Below the pieces are notes generated by a model. It did no database searches. It was not told the DNA's origin and worked only from the letters and a program-made list of their open reading frames with translations. From positions 1 to 24,382 of IMG/VR virus record IMGVR_UViG_3300021964_000516: DNA of 24,382 nt; one strand, given 5' to 3'. The stretch is from a virus. Of the stretch, positions 6,256 through 14,259 are shown in pieces (the first letter of the stretch is position 1; every line of letters starts with the position of its first letter). The translations under genes and the position numbers were made by a program.

Positions 6256-7517
6256 TGTTCAAGTACATTCTATTTGCGTTTATGTTGGTGTCTGCGCCTT
6301 TGGCGAACACTGACACCCTAATAAGATCCGGTTGTTCTAAAGATTATCTGGGGGTAGAGTGGTTTATCTACGAAGACGCTGACGGTAAGCGCTATTCAAC
6401 AAAAGATCCTAGATCTAGAAAGTGTGGTTATCGTCGTTATCTAAACCTGTCGATGGAAAAAGATGCCGGAGACAGGTTTGATCCTGCCATAGTCAACGTA
6501 GATTATAAAGATATGCTGGGCCGCAATGAGCCTTGGGGAATGGTTCATCATTCAACTACTATAGGCGAGGCGGTTAGAGTCGGTAGAGATACTGTCCACA
6601 TCTTTGGAGATGGTCGTATAGGCGATGGAGTCTTTACGTTAGGCAGACAAGAAATACAATTCCGTATAGAAAAAGAACCTCTATGTGAAGTTGATAATAG
6701 AGTTGACTGTGAAGGACATACTCAAAGAAGTAATCAACAGTTTATTTATTATGGAGAAGATGACGATAGGATCGTAACGTGGGAGCTAGGTGTATTGGTG
6801 TACGCCTCCCATAGAGACTATGGAATAGATGTACCTATAGAGATCCTTGAAGAGTGGGATGAAGATCATCCTCAGTGGACTAAGTGGGAAAAGCGTTTAG
6901 CAGAGTACAACAAAGTCTATTGGCTGTCTGGTGTTCACGTAAACTACAGGCTTACCAAATTATATCTTGCACACTGGCATAGGTTAGGAGAGATTGGAAA
7001 CATGACGGCGGGCTTACCCGTTGATGTTATTCTTGGATACGGGACATCTTATCCCGACACTTGCGGTGTTGCTAGAGTTAAAACATACTTTAGTGAAGGT
7101 AAGCCGCCATATTCTATGAGCCGTTGCAGTATATATACAGACCTACATGAGATTGGACACTCAGTAGGGCTTGCACATGGCCCAGAGAACCAAGACTACA
7201 AAGCCAGAGGATATATCTTTCCTGATTTTGGACATGGTTGGAATGATATTTGTAACACCAAAGATGATCTCATGTCTTATGGACGCGAGGGAGTCTTTCA
7301 TTCTAATTCTAAATTGTACTGCGATGAGATCTTTGATATGTGGTATGATGGGGTGTTGGCAGGAGGAACAGAGTTCTCAGATACTGCCAAAGCAATCAAT
7401 AGAGTTAGATATAATGTGTCGCTTATTCACGACGAGAACAAGTACGTAGATCCAGACGCTAGGCTACGACCTGTAATGTCCAGAGCTAGGCGTATTGAAA
7501 TAGAGGTTATTGACTAG
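6255..7517 (+). CDS. Secreted zinc metalloprotease, metzincin type
   Basis: A 420-aa predicted exported peptidase. The N-terminus is a classical signal peptide: MFKYILFAFMLVSAPLANTD, with a hydrophobic core and a likely cleavage after SAPLA or nearby. The zinc site is the full metzincin consensus HEIGHSVGLAH (His298, Glu299, His302, His308), followed 32 residues after His308 by DLMSYG (Met340), a plausible Met-turn. Eight cysteines (27, 57, 144, 152, 270, 291, 333, 356) suit disulfides outside the cytoplasm. The roughly 200 residues between the signal and the catalytic domain are unrecognised and could be a propeptide or binding domain. It starts at the stop of the 75-aa gene (TGATG) and ends the plus-strand operon. 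Possible roles are cleavage of host surface or periplasmic protein, or superinfection exclusion; none is shown by the sequence. It is not placed among the virion genes. Confidence 0.85.
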   Translation: MFKYILFAFMLVSAPLANTDTLIRSGCSKDYLGVEWFIYEDADGKRYSTKDPRSRKCGYRRYLNLSMEKDAGDRFDPAIVNVDYKDMLGRNEPWGMVHHSTTIGEAVRVGRDTVHIFGDGRIGDGVFTLGRQEIQFRIEKEPLCEVDNRVDCEGHTQRSNQQFIYYGEDDDRIVTWELGVLVYASHRDYGIDVPIEILEEWDEDHPQWTKWEKRLAEYNKVYWLSGVHVNYRLTKLYLAHWHRLGEIGNMTAGLPVDVILGYGTSYPDTCGVARVKTYFSEGKPPYSMSRCSIYTDLHEIGHSVGLAHGPENQDYKARGYIFPDFGHGWNDICNTKDDLMSYGREGVFHSNSKLYCDEIFDMWYDGVLAGGTEFSDTAKAINRVRYNVSLIHDENKYVDPDARLRPVMSRARRIEIEVID

Positions 7518-7816
7518 CAGGGTTTGCTAACGTCCATTGCAGACGCAATTAGCCCACCCGTACTAGCTCTATGGCGAGCAGTTTTCTTAGCAGTCTTTTT
7601 AGGTTGCTTTGAAAATTGCTTGCCTTTTTTTGTGTCTTCTCTTTTCTTTGCAGACGTTGCGGCATACTCCGAATCTGATAGAGAAGCAATGGCACTTTCT
7701 GGTAGATAGCGTTCACCTGTAGCCTCTGGGCCTTGTGTAGAAGGCTTACCAGACTTAGTTCCCCAATCTTCATCTGTCCAACTCTTTAGGGACTGCTGAG
7801 ACTTTTTAAGTGCCAT
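7514..7816 (-). CDS. Small conserved marine-phage protein, 100 aa
   Basis: A highly basic, Ser/Thr/Lys-rich 100-aa protein. The core EDWGTKSGKPS, then GERYLPESAI, YAATSAKKREDTKKGKQ and SKQPKKTAKKTA, resembles a small family I associate with marine phage genomes; I am not certain of its DUF number and know of no function. The composition suggests a DNA-associated or packaged protein, which is inference. ATG 7816 has AGAGGA a few bases upstream in a 38-48 base AT-rich gap. It is the last gene of the minus-strand operon, and its TAG overlaps the metalloprotease TAG on the other strand. An alternative minus frame (7549-7773) is an out-of-frame shadow. Confidence 0.75.
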   Translation of the reverse strand: MALKKSQQSLKSWTDEDWGTKSGKPSTQGPEATGERYLPESAIASLSDSEYAATSAKKREDTKKGKQFSKQPKKTAKKTARHRASTGGLIASAMDVSKPC

Positions 7817-7828
7817 ACAAATTCCTCT

Positions 7829-7844
7829 TATATAATTTTATATA
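7829..7844. promoter_or_regulatory. AT-rich inverted sequence, weak promoter candidate
   Basis: TATATAATTTTATATA, with 6-base self-complementary arms, lies in the small gap before the 100-aa gene. It contains a TATAAT on the plus strand and TATAAA on the minus strand, so it could be a -10 element for the last minus-strand gene. No matching -35 is evident, and AT-rich gaps of this kind arise by chance. Confidence 0.2.
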
Positions 7845-7854
7845 GAACTTGGCT

Positions 7855-8064
7855 TTATGTGTAGCCGCCTCCCGCGTCTTTGTACTGCTTGGCAAGAAAT
7901 TGGGCTTTACGTGCAGACCACTGCCCCGACTTACCGCCTTTGCTACCCGCTTTAATTTTGTTAAACAGACGCTTACGCATCCCCGGCTTAGTGTAGTTTC
8001 CTGCCTCATTAACTTTACTTCCTTCATTATACATTTGGCGTTCTAGATCAAAAATACTTTTCAT
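7855..8064 (-). CDS. Small basic protein, DUF6321-like, 69 aa
   Basis: A small basic protein with the block KPGMRKRLFNKIKAG, GGKSGQWSARKAQ and LAKQYKDAGGGY, which I recognise as the DUF6321-type family common in marine phages and metagenomes; its function is unknown, although the Lys/Arg/Gly composition suggests nucleic-acid contact. The chosen start is ATG at 8064, because GGAG (8073-8076) is spaced 8 bases from it. A TTG two codons further upstream (8070) would overlap the preceding stop. Another minus frame over the same bases (7806-8027) has no family resemblance and is rejected. Confidence 0.8.
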   Translation of the reverse strand: MKSIFDLERQMYNEGSKVNEAGNYTKPGMRKRLFNKIKAGSKGGKSGQWSARKAQFLAKQYKDAGGGYT

Positions 8065-8066
8065 CG

Positions 8067-8360
8067 TCAACGCTCCATGTCTGATATAGACTTATAAGAT
8101 ACTAAGCCGCCCTTATTTAAACGACCAACCCTCATGTTTTTTGGGCCTAGCTGTGCTGGATCATAGCTAACACCTACAGGATCATCGTCCTTTTTCTTTT
8201 TATTGTTATTAGTATTGGTGGTGGTTGTTGTGGGCTGTGTACCGCCTTTCTTTACGGCTTGAGTAGCTACTTTTACCATAGCGCCCAACCCCGGATTCAA
8301 AACGGTAGGTAACACACTTGCAAGAGCCTTTACATCTTTAATACTTATTTTGCTTGCCAT
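8067..8360 (-). CDS. Hypothetical protein with KGG-type C-terminus, 97 aa
   Basis: Not recognised as a named family. The N-terminal half is hydrophobic and Ala/Val-rich (VKALASVLPTVLNPGLGAMV, possibly membrane-active). A low-complexity Thr/Asn/Lys linker (PTTTTTNTNNN, KKKKDDDP) follows, then a C-terminal tail GRLNKGGLVSYKSI ending DMER. A related R-x-x-K-G-G element occurs twice near the end of the 1395-aa protein (8622-12809). ATG 8360 has GGAG (8367-8370) spaced 6 bases away, inside the end of the previous gene. Probably a small virion-associated protein by context. Confidence 0.65.
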   Translation of the reverse strand: MASKISIKDVKALASVLPTVLNPGLGAMVKVATQAVKKGGTQPTTTTTNTNNNKKKKDDDPVGVSYDPAQLGPKNMRVGRLNKGGLVSYKSISDMER

Positions 8361-8361
8361 T

Positions 8362-8577
8362 CTAATCTCCCGGCGGTAGCGCCAATAGTTTTTCGTTTGA
8401 AATTATCCAAGCCTTTGGGATGGCTATTTCTGCATCACCCTGCACGGCTTTACCATCTTCAATCAACACATGAGGACATATAATTATAAGGTCATCGTCC
8501 TCGTGGATTACCATGCCGCAAGAGACTGCAATAGCGGCTGTAATCTGTTTGAGTTCATTGATGTCTCTCCAGCCCAT
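8362..8577 (-). CDS. Hypothetical protein, 71 aa
   Basis: A conserved-looking alpha/beta protein: MGWRDINELKQITAAIAVSC is followed by EDDDLIIICPHVLIEDG and IAIPKAWIISNEKLL. No function is recognised. ATG 8577 is chosen because GGAGG (8585-8589) sits 7 bases upstream. A GTG at 8628, overlapping the end of the 1395-aa gene, would add 17 residues but has no Shine-Dalgarno. Position between the giant virion-type protein and the small KGG protein suggests a virion or assembly role, unproven. Confidence 0.65.
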   Translation of the reverse strand: MGWRDINELKQITAAIAVSCGMVIHEDDDLIIICPHVLIEDGKAVQGDAEIAIPKAWIISNEKLLALPPGD

Positions 8578-8584
8578 GTTTGAG

Positions 8585-8589
8585 CCTCC
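8585..8589 (-). promoter_or_regulatory. Ribosome binding site deciding start at 8577
   Basis: GGAGG on the minus strand, 7 bases before ATG 8577. It is the best Shine-Dalgarno in this stretch and argues against the upstream GTG at 8628. Confidence 0.6.
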
Positions 8590-8621
8590 AGAGGCATCGT
8601 GCCATACAATCTTACTGAGCG

Positions 8622-11600
8622 TTACCACTTGACTTTATCAGCCCAGTAAGCCGCAGACATTTTACCCTTCTTGATATTACGGCCATGACGGGCTTTGAAG
8701 CTCTTGCGCTTGGCTTTCATACGCGCAGATTCACCAGCCTTGGGCTTACCCGCAGTCTTAGCGCCCTGCTCACCAAAGCGAATAATTTTTTCTTTACCGC
8801 CTTCGCAGGCTTTGACAACATGAGACTTTTTAGGATGGTTGGGTGTGCGTCTAGGCTTGTTACAGGCCATTTTTTTCTTGTCGATCTTACCGCCCTTGGC
8901 AAGACGCCTTCTAATACCTATACGATCTTCTTCATCCGTAAAGGCTTCTCCAGCCTGCTCGTTGTAGGGGCGTCCTGTTAGCTTATCTACACGCTCGTCA
9001 GGCTCTACAGGGGCTTGAGGTACGTTTAGTACTACCCCGCCCTTAGCTCTTGGTAAACGCGCTTGACGCTCTCTTCCTGTCTCATCAACAGGTATTAAAG
9101 GTGTACTACGATACTGATATTGAGCGCCGTTTAACTCTCTAATTAGTCGCTGTATTTTTTCTGGTTGTCCTTGTACTTTTGTAAATAAATCTTCGGATCT
9201 TGTTCGCGCATAATCTATATCATAATAACTATTTCCTGCGATTCTGGTGATTGCTTGATCACTCAGACCTGCGCTCTTCATAACTTTGCGAGCTTCTACG
9301 TCACCAACTAGTTCTTTTACACTATCGTACATAAGATAAAGGTCTTGCTGGGCGTCATAGTTTGATCGCAAGTTTCTTTTTTGTTCTCTTGAAATATCTT
9401 CTGGCTTATCGCCAAAATTTATTTTCTTAGAAAAATCAGCGCGACCATGATTTTGAAAATCACTAGACGCATAAAACATTTTGTCTTTAGGGTCTAATCG
9501 ACTAAAACGAATTCCAATAAGATTGGCGGCAAGCTCTGCGCGTTTGTCGTAGCGTATTGCTCCTGTAGCCGCACTAACTTTTGGTGGCTTATCAAAATAC
9601 ATTTCACCCATGCCTGTAGCGTCTGCATCAACGAAGAGCCTGTATAGGCTATCAACACTTCCCGGCATCATCGACATAGCGACATGGGAAACACCATCTA
9701 TAAGCTTATTAATGCTTGTTTCATTCTCAGGAAAAAGTTGTTTACCTTCTGCTGTACGCCCATCGTCGCTTTTAGCCGCAACATAAACATCTGCTAAAGC
9801 TTGTGTAATAATTGAAGCATCTGTATAAGGCGTTAAAGACTTTTCAAAGAACGATCCTGCGGCATCAACTAAATACTCATCCAGTTCTTTTCCTTTTAGT
9901 GAACCATCAGCTATCATGTGATAGGCTTCTTTTATAGGTTCTTTCAAAACACTATAAGAATCTATAAATTGAGTATCAGCAACAAATATGTCTCCCTCTG
10001 GGCCTCTAAATGGAATGCGTGTAGCCTTAGACCAAGGAGTATGTGAAACTCTTTGAACGGCTTCTTCTTCTTCGTTAGTAATTCCTGTAAGATAGGCCGC
10101 TGTACCGGCTATTCCTTCAAAGGCTCCCATAGATGCTGTAAAGCCAGCAAGCCTTGCTCGTCCTCTTGCGGCAATAACCCTATTACCAGAAGTAATTTCT
10201 TTTGATGCCTGCCTAACAATGTGTGCAGAAGTTCTTACAATCTCAGCAGGGAATGAAACAAAACTACCAATCGGTAAATACCTAAAAGCCTTTACACCGT
10301 TAGGTACTTTGTCGTAGTTGGGCATAGTATCTTGAATAATTTGTGCGGCCCTGCGCTCCAAAACCTCAATAGGCTCATCTGGAAAAGCTTTCTTTAAAAC
10401 ATCTAGTTCTTTTTCAAACGCATTTATTTTAAAGAAATCATCTGTAGCCACATATTTTTTTTCGGCCCACTTATAGAGATCAGCGGCCTTTTCGCCAGCC
10501 ATGCCGTATCCTCTAAGGCCATCAAAAAAATCATCGGCAGAGCCATCAAGTTCTGTGCCAGCCCTCATAAGCTTTCGGAACTCATTTACTTTGACGTTAG
10601 TATTGATTACGCCAAGCCCTAAATATTTTTCGTACAGCGCATCTAAGCCAGTATCACCTTGATTCTTAATAGCGTTTGTTAAAATTCTTTTTGTTTCAGA
10701 TCTATTAAAAAATGGATTAATTCCATTAGCCAAACCAAACTGCATACCGCCCAAATAGTTTCTTAGGTGGGTTACATGACTAAGTACAGTCTTAGAAGCT
10801 TGAGAAACACCCTTAGCCTTCATAAAAGCAATATAAGATTCTTGCAAAGGACGAATCATTCGATTACCAGAGCGTGAAGTATCCAACAGTTCTGACTGCC
10901 TTCCCGCAATAGCTATGCCCATTTCTCTTGTTGTATATTTACCGTCTAATGATGAGTTAGTACCTGTAATTTTATAGTCGTACTTAACATTGCCTATGGT
11001 TTCTGGGCCGGTAAAAATGTATTTATCTCTACCTAACTGCAAAAGATTATCAGCAAACTTATTTGTTTCAACAAGCTGAGACATTTTACCTACAGTTAAA
11101 AGAATATTATCAACAGGATCTGTAACTTCTCCCATAAGCCGTCTTATATCAGCATCAATATCTTTTTTACCTGTAAGAATTTCTTTATTTACCCGCACTG
11201 CTTTGCCATAGTGGTCTAGCCCTGAGTAATCCCCACGATTTAGAATAGCATCTACTTGACCTAAAGCTTGATCATAGGCTTTTTCAGGCGTTAGGTTTGG
11301 GTTGTCCAGCAATTTACTTGCTTGTAGTTTTTTAACTACCTGATGCTTGAGATTTTCATCTGGCTTAAAACCAGAATCTTCAAACAACCGATACGATCTT
11401 CTAATATACTCTCCTGAATTAGCTGTAATAATTTCTTTAAACTGTTCGTTAGGTATACTAGAGTTAGCAAGTTTTGCAGACAGGTCATCTATAAGGTTTC
11501 TTGCGTTTAGTAGCTCTATTGCCGCATCGTCTGGAATACCCATGCGCTGTGCCACACGCAACGCCTCTTCTTCATATTCGCCTTTAGTAATTAAACCCTT

Positions 11601-12809
11601 GTAAAAGTCTGATGAAGCATTTAAAGAAGCTGTTAAAAAATCTGTTAAGGTTTCTTCAGATACTGAATCAACAGGAAGCTTGTCCAATGCTTTACTTAAA
11701 CGATTAGCAATGTTTTCTGCTTCGCGTACAGTTTGTCTTTGTGCGTATTCTTTACCACGAAATAAATTATAGGCGTTGGTTGTAAAGTATCCGCGAGACG
11801 TAATCATTTGTTGATAAAAGCGCCGTAGTAAACTACTATTTTGCTGATCAACTTGTGCTTGATTTTTAGGCGTTTCTGAAAACTTTAGGTCTTGATGAAT
11901 ATTAGACTTATTTATTTTTACAGCTTCTCTAGCTTCTTTTAATTGTTTTACAGCAGACTCAGCTTGTTTTTCAAGGGTATCTGCTTTTGGCAATACAATA
12001 CCTAAACCCCTAAAAAATCCTTCTGCAACACCACCAATAATCATGCCTTCAAAAGCAATTTTAAGGCGTTGCTCTGCAATACTATCGTCTTCGTCTACAG
12101 ATAAAAACTCTACAATATCTTTTCCAAAACCTTCTAAAAGTCCTTCGTCTTCAGACCTTTCAAAGTCTGTTGCGAAGCCTTCTTCACCACTTTTATGTAA
12201 AACTGAATCAATAGTTGCACCCGAAATAAGACCATTTGCAATTATAGGAAGTTGAGGAGCAACCCTAGATAGGGTAGTTCCTATTTTAGCACCACCAACA
12301 AAATATGGAGCAAGTTCTAAACCAACTCCTGTTAGTGTTGTAGCCTCTTTAAAGCGCCCCTGCTCATCAATAACTCTTTCTTTGATATCGCTTTCTTCGC
12401 CTGTTACAGCGCCTGTGACTGCCGCAATATTATCTAAAAATTGTTCTCGTGAACTGCCCTCTAGTGTTCGACGCATAGCCTCTTTTTGAGTGCTGTTTAA
12501 ACCAGTCATCCCTAAGACTTGTTCCATAACAAAGTTTTGAGGGATTTCTGCAACACGCATAAAACCTTTTGCAATGTCAGCAACTAAATCATCTTCTGGC
12601 TCTTCCTCCTCCTCCTGAACAGGTTTACTATCTATAGGCGAAAAACCACTAGGCTGATTATTGACTGATAAGTTTTGGTCAATCTTTGAAAGTTTTTCTT
12701 TTTCTTGAGCCTTATCCATAGCCATACGATACAGTTCTTCATCGGTTGGATTACCTTCGTATGCAACCGTGATAGTGCCATAAACAGTTGGGACATTTGC
12801 AGTACTCAT
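8622..12809 (-). CDS. Giant virion-associated protein, 1395 aa (candidate internal virion/ejection protein)
   Basis: The largest gene of the window, at a size comparable to T7 gp16 (1318 aa) and last of a 198/481/1395-aa gene series; a role as internal virion or DNA-ejection protein is inference. The N-terminus carries YGTITVAYEGNPTDEELYRM. Hydrophobic Gly/Ala stretches occur around residues 160-200 (LELAPYFVGGAKIG) and 890-920. A segment around residues 820-870 (MPNYDKVP, then RYLPIGSFVSFPAEIVRT) resembles a domain I know from large polyvalent phage proteins (LPD38-like, tentative). No transglycosylase motif was recognised. The last 82 residues (8622-8870) look like an independent small marine-phage protein (MACNKPRRTPNHPKKSHVVK ... 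SAAYWADKVKW) fused in frame. Two K-G-G elements (LPRAKGGVV, RRLAKGGKI) precede that tail. ATG 12809 follows closely on the 481-aa gene; Shine-Dalgarno is weak. Confidence 0.75.
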   Translation of the reverse strand: MSTANVPTVYGTITVAYEGNPTDEELYRMAMDKAQEKEKLSKIDQNLSVNNQPSGFSPIDSKPVQEEEEEPEDDLVADIAKGFMRVAEIPQNFVMEQVLGMTGLNSTQKEAMRRTLEGSSREQFLDNIAAVTGAVTGEESDIKERVIDEQGRFKEATTLTGVGLELAPYFVGGAKIGTTLSRVAPQLPIIANGLISGATIDSVLHKSGEEGFATDFERSEDEGLLEGFGKDIVEFLSVDEDDSIAEQRLKIAFEGMIIGGVAEGFFRGLGIVLPKADTLEKQAESAVKQLKEAREAVKINKSNIHQDLKFSETPKNQAQVDQQNSSLLRRFYQQMITSRGYFTTNAYNLFRGKEYAQRQTVREAENIANRLSKALDKLPVDSVSEETLTDFLTASLNASSDFYKGLITKGEYEEEALRVAQRMGIPDDAAIELLNARNLIDDLSAKLANSSIPNEQFKEIITANSGEYIRRSYRLFEDSGFKPDENLKHQVVKKLQASKLLDNPNLTPEKAYDQALGQVDAILNRGDYSGLDHYGKAVRVNKEILTGKKDIDADIRRLMGEVTDPVDNILLTVGKMSQLVETNKFADNLLQLGRDKYIFTGPETIGNVKYDYKITGTNSSLDGKYTTREMGIAIAGRQSELLDTSRSGNRMIRPLQESYIAFMKAKGVSQASKTVLSHVTHLRNYLGGMQFGLANGINPFFNRSETKRILTNAIKNQGDTGLDALYEKYLGLGVINTNVKVNEFRKLMRAGTELDGSADDFFDGLRGYGMAGEKAADLYKWAEKKYVATDDFFKINAFEKELDVLKKAFPDEPIEVLERRAAQIIQDTMPNYDKVPNGVKAFRYLPIGSFVSFPAEIVRTSAHIVRQASKEITSGNRVIAARGRARLAGFTASMGAFEGIAGTAAYLTGITNEEEEAVQRVSHTPWSKATRIPFRGPEGDIFVADTQFIDSYSVLKEPIKEAYHMIADGSLKGKELDEYLVDAAGSFFEKSLTPYTDASIITQALADVYVAAKSDDGRTAEGKQLFPENETSINKLIDGVSHVAMSMMPGSVDSLYRLFVDADATGMGEMYFDKPPKVSAATGAIRYDKRAELAANLIGIRFSRLDPKDKMFYASSDFQNHGRADFSKKINFGDKPEDISREQKRNLRSNYDAQQDLYLMYDSVKELVGDVEARKVMKSAGLSDQAITRIAGNSYYDIDYARTRSEDLFTKVQGQPEKIQRLIRELNGAQYQYRSTPLIPVDETGRERQARLPRAKGGVVLNVPQAPVEPDERVDKLTGRPYNEQAGEAFTDEEDRIGIRRRLAKGGKIDKKKMACNKPRRTPNHPKKSHVVKACEGGKEKIIRFGEQGAKTAGKPKAGESARMKAKRKSFKARHGRNIKKGKMSAAYWADKVKW

Positions 12810-12813
12810 ATTT

Positions 12814-14259
12814 TTATGGGATCCTTTGTATTGCTGGCGAAATACCTGTAGCTTGATCTACACGCCCACGTATATCTGCTAGGTGTGAAAAGAACTTAAT
12901 CATTTCTTCTTGTTGATCTGTAATGCCATCGCCGTTACTATCTAGGTTGGGATCCATCTGTGAAATTGAACCATAGTTTGCCCATAGGTCTACTCTAACT
13001 AGCTCTGTATAAAGGGCCGCTTGGTTTTTAGCTTCAAGATCATCATTCAAAAGATTAGGATCTTTTACTTCCCCAGTTGCTGGATCAACTTCTGAACCAA
13101 CAACAACCTCAAACATGATATCTGCAACCATTTTATATTTTTCAGGGCTATCAATGTCTCCAAAAGATAAAGGTGCTGGGCTACCATTTTCATCTGTAAG
13201 CTCTCTTAATCGTTTTGCAATAATTCTTTGACCTTCAGGCTTAACATGATTTTGATAAAACTCTTGTAGGTCAAAAGCACTTCTAGTAGCAGTCAACAAC
13301 TGAGTAGGAGTTATAGTTTCACTTTCATCTATAACTGTGTATGTTGGATCGTCGTATGTTTTTACGGGTTTCCCGTCTAAATCTTTTCGGGACATATCAG
13401 TTGTTTCATTTTGATTGACTAAAACCATAGTGCCGCCAACATTTTTAACGGTTAAAACTGGTTTTGTTGTTATCGGCCCACGATTAGGATCAATCTCTTG
13501 ATCAGCAATCATTTTATTTACAGCATCTACTTGGGCTAGTAACATACTGCCAGTTTCTTCATAAGAATCTACTAGAGCATTTAGTTTTTTAGCGTGGTAC
13601 GCACGAGAGGTTGAGTCTTGAGCATCAATAAAGTCTCTATATGCAAGCATCTCTTCCATATCAAGATCCTCTTGAGACTTACCATCAAAAGCTTTAGCAA
13701 AAGTAGAAGTAAACAAATCTTCAAGTGAGTTAGGTCGATACTGACTTCTTACCATTTCTAGTTGATTTGAAAAATTATTCATGTCTTGGCCTTCGTAAAT
13801 ACCTCTAGCCTCAGTTAGAATTTTTAATCTTTCTTTTGCGACTTCTTGTGCCGCCGCATAAACTTTACTTTGATAACCAACTTCATCTAAGCCTTCTTTC
13901 CAATCAGGTGTGTTTGCTTTAACACTTTGCTCCATAAATGGAATTGCTTTCTGAGTTAAGTACTCTAAAGGGGTTAGCCCTTGTGCGGCGTCTATTTCAG
14001 CCCACTCTGCTTGTAGTCTTGCAATATTAGTATCGGCTTGAGCCGCTAGTTGAGTAGCCCCACGTTGCTCAGTAGTATTCAAAAAATCATATGTTTTATT
14101 TTTTAATACAGCATTACCAATTGCAACACCACCCTTGATAAGACCACCCAGAATAGTATCTGTAAGGTCTTGATCTCTTTGGCGCTTTGCAATCTCTTCA
14201 GCACGATCTTGTTGTTGTTTTTGTAGCAGACTAAATGTTGCGTCTATACCCTGTACCAT
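12814..14259 (-). CDS. Virion-associated protein, 481 aa, with EF-hand-like loop
   Basis: Not assignable by eye to a named family; by neighbourhood it is a candidate internal virion protein. The N-terminus is a Gln/Arg-rich helix (LLQKQQQDRAEEIAKRQR), followed by a Gly-rich hydrophobic patch (ILGGLIKGGVAIGNAVL) that could touch membrane, then a largely helical acidic body. Near the C-terminus a 12-residue loop DSNGDGITDQQE (residues 440-451: Asp440, Asn442, Asp444, Gly445, Asp448, Glu451) fits a calcium-binding EF-hand-like consensus. ATG 14259 overlaps the preceding gene by one base (TAATG on the minus strand), so the two are probably translated together; it ends 4 bases before the 1395-aa gene. 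Confidence 0.7.
   Translation of the reverse strand: MVQGIDATFSLLQKQQQDRAEEIAKRQRDQDLTDTILGGLIKGGVAIGNAVLKNKTYDFLNTTEQRGATQLAAQADTNIARLQAEWAEIDAAQGLTPLEYLTQKAIPFMEQSVKANTPDWKEGLDEVGYQSKVYAAAQEVAKERLKILTEARGIYEGQDMNNFSNQLEMVRSQYRPNSLEDLFTSTFAKAFDGKSQEDLDMEEMLAYRDFIDAQDSTSRAYHAKKLNALVDSYEETGSMLLAQVDAVNKMIADQEIDPNRGPITTKPVLTVKNVGGTMVLVNQNETTDMSRKDLDGKPVKTYDDPTYTVIDESETITPTQLLTATRSAFDLQEFYQNHVKPEGQRIIAKRLRELTDENGSPAPLSFGDIDSPEKYKMVADIMFEVVVGSEVDPATGEVKDPNLLNDDLEAKNQAALYTELVRVDLWANYGSISQMDPNLDSNGDGITDQQEEMIKFFSHLADIRGRVDQATGISPAIQRIP

Noticed and set aside
7806-8027. 73-aa minus-strand frame overlapping the DUF6321-like gene
   Set aside because: The other minus frame (7855-8064) has a recognisable family pattern and Shine-Dalgarno; this one has neither.
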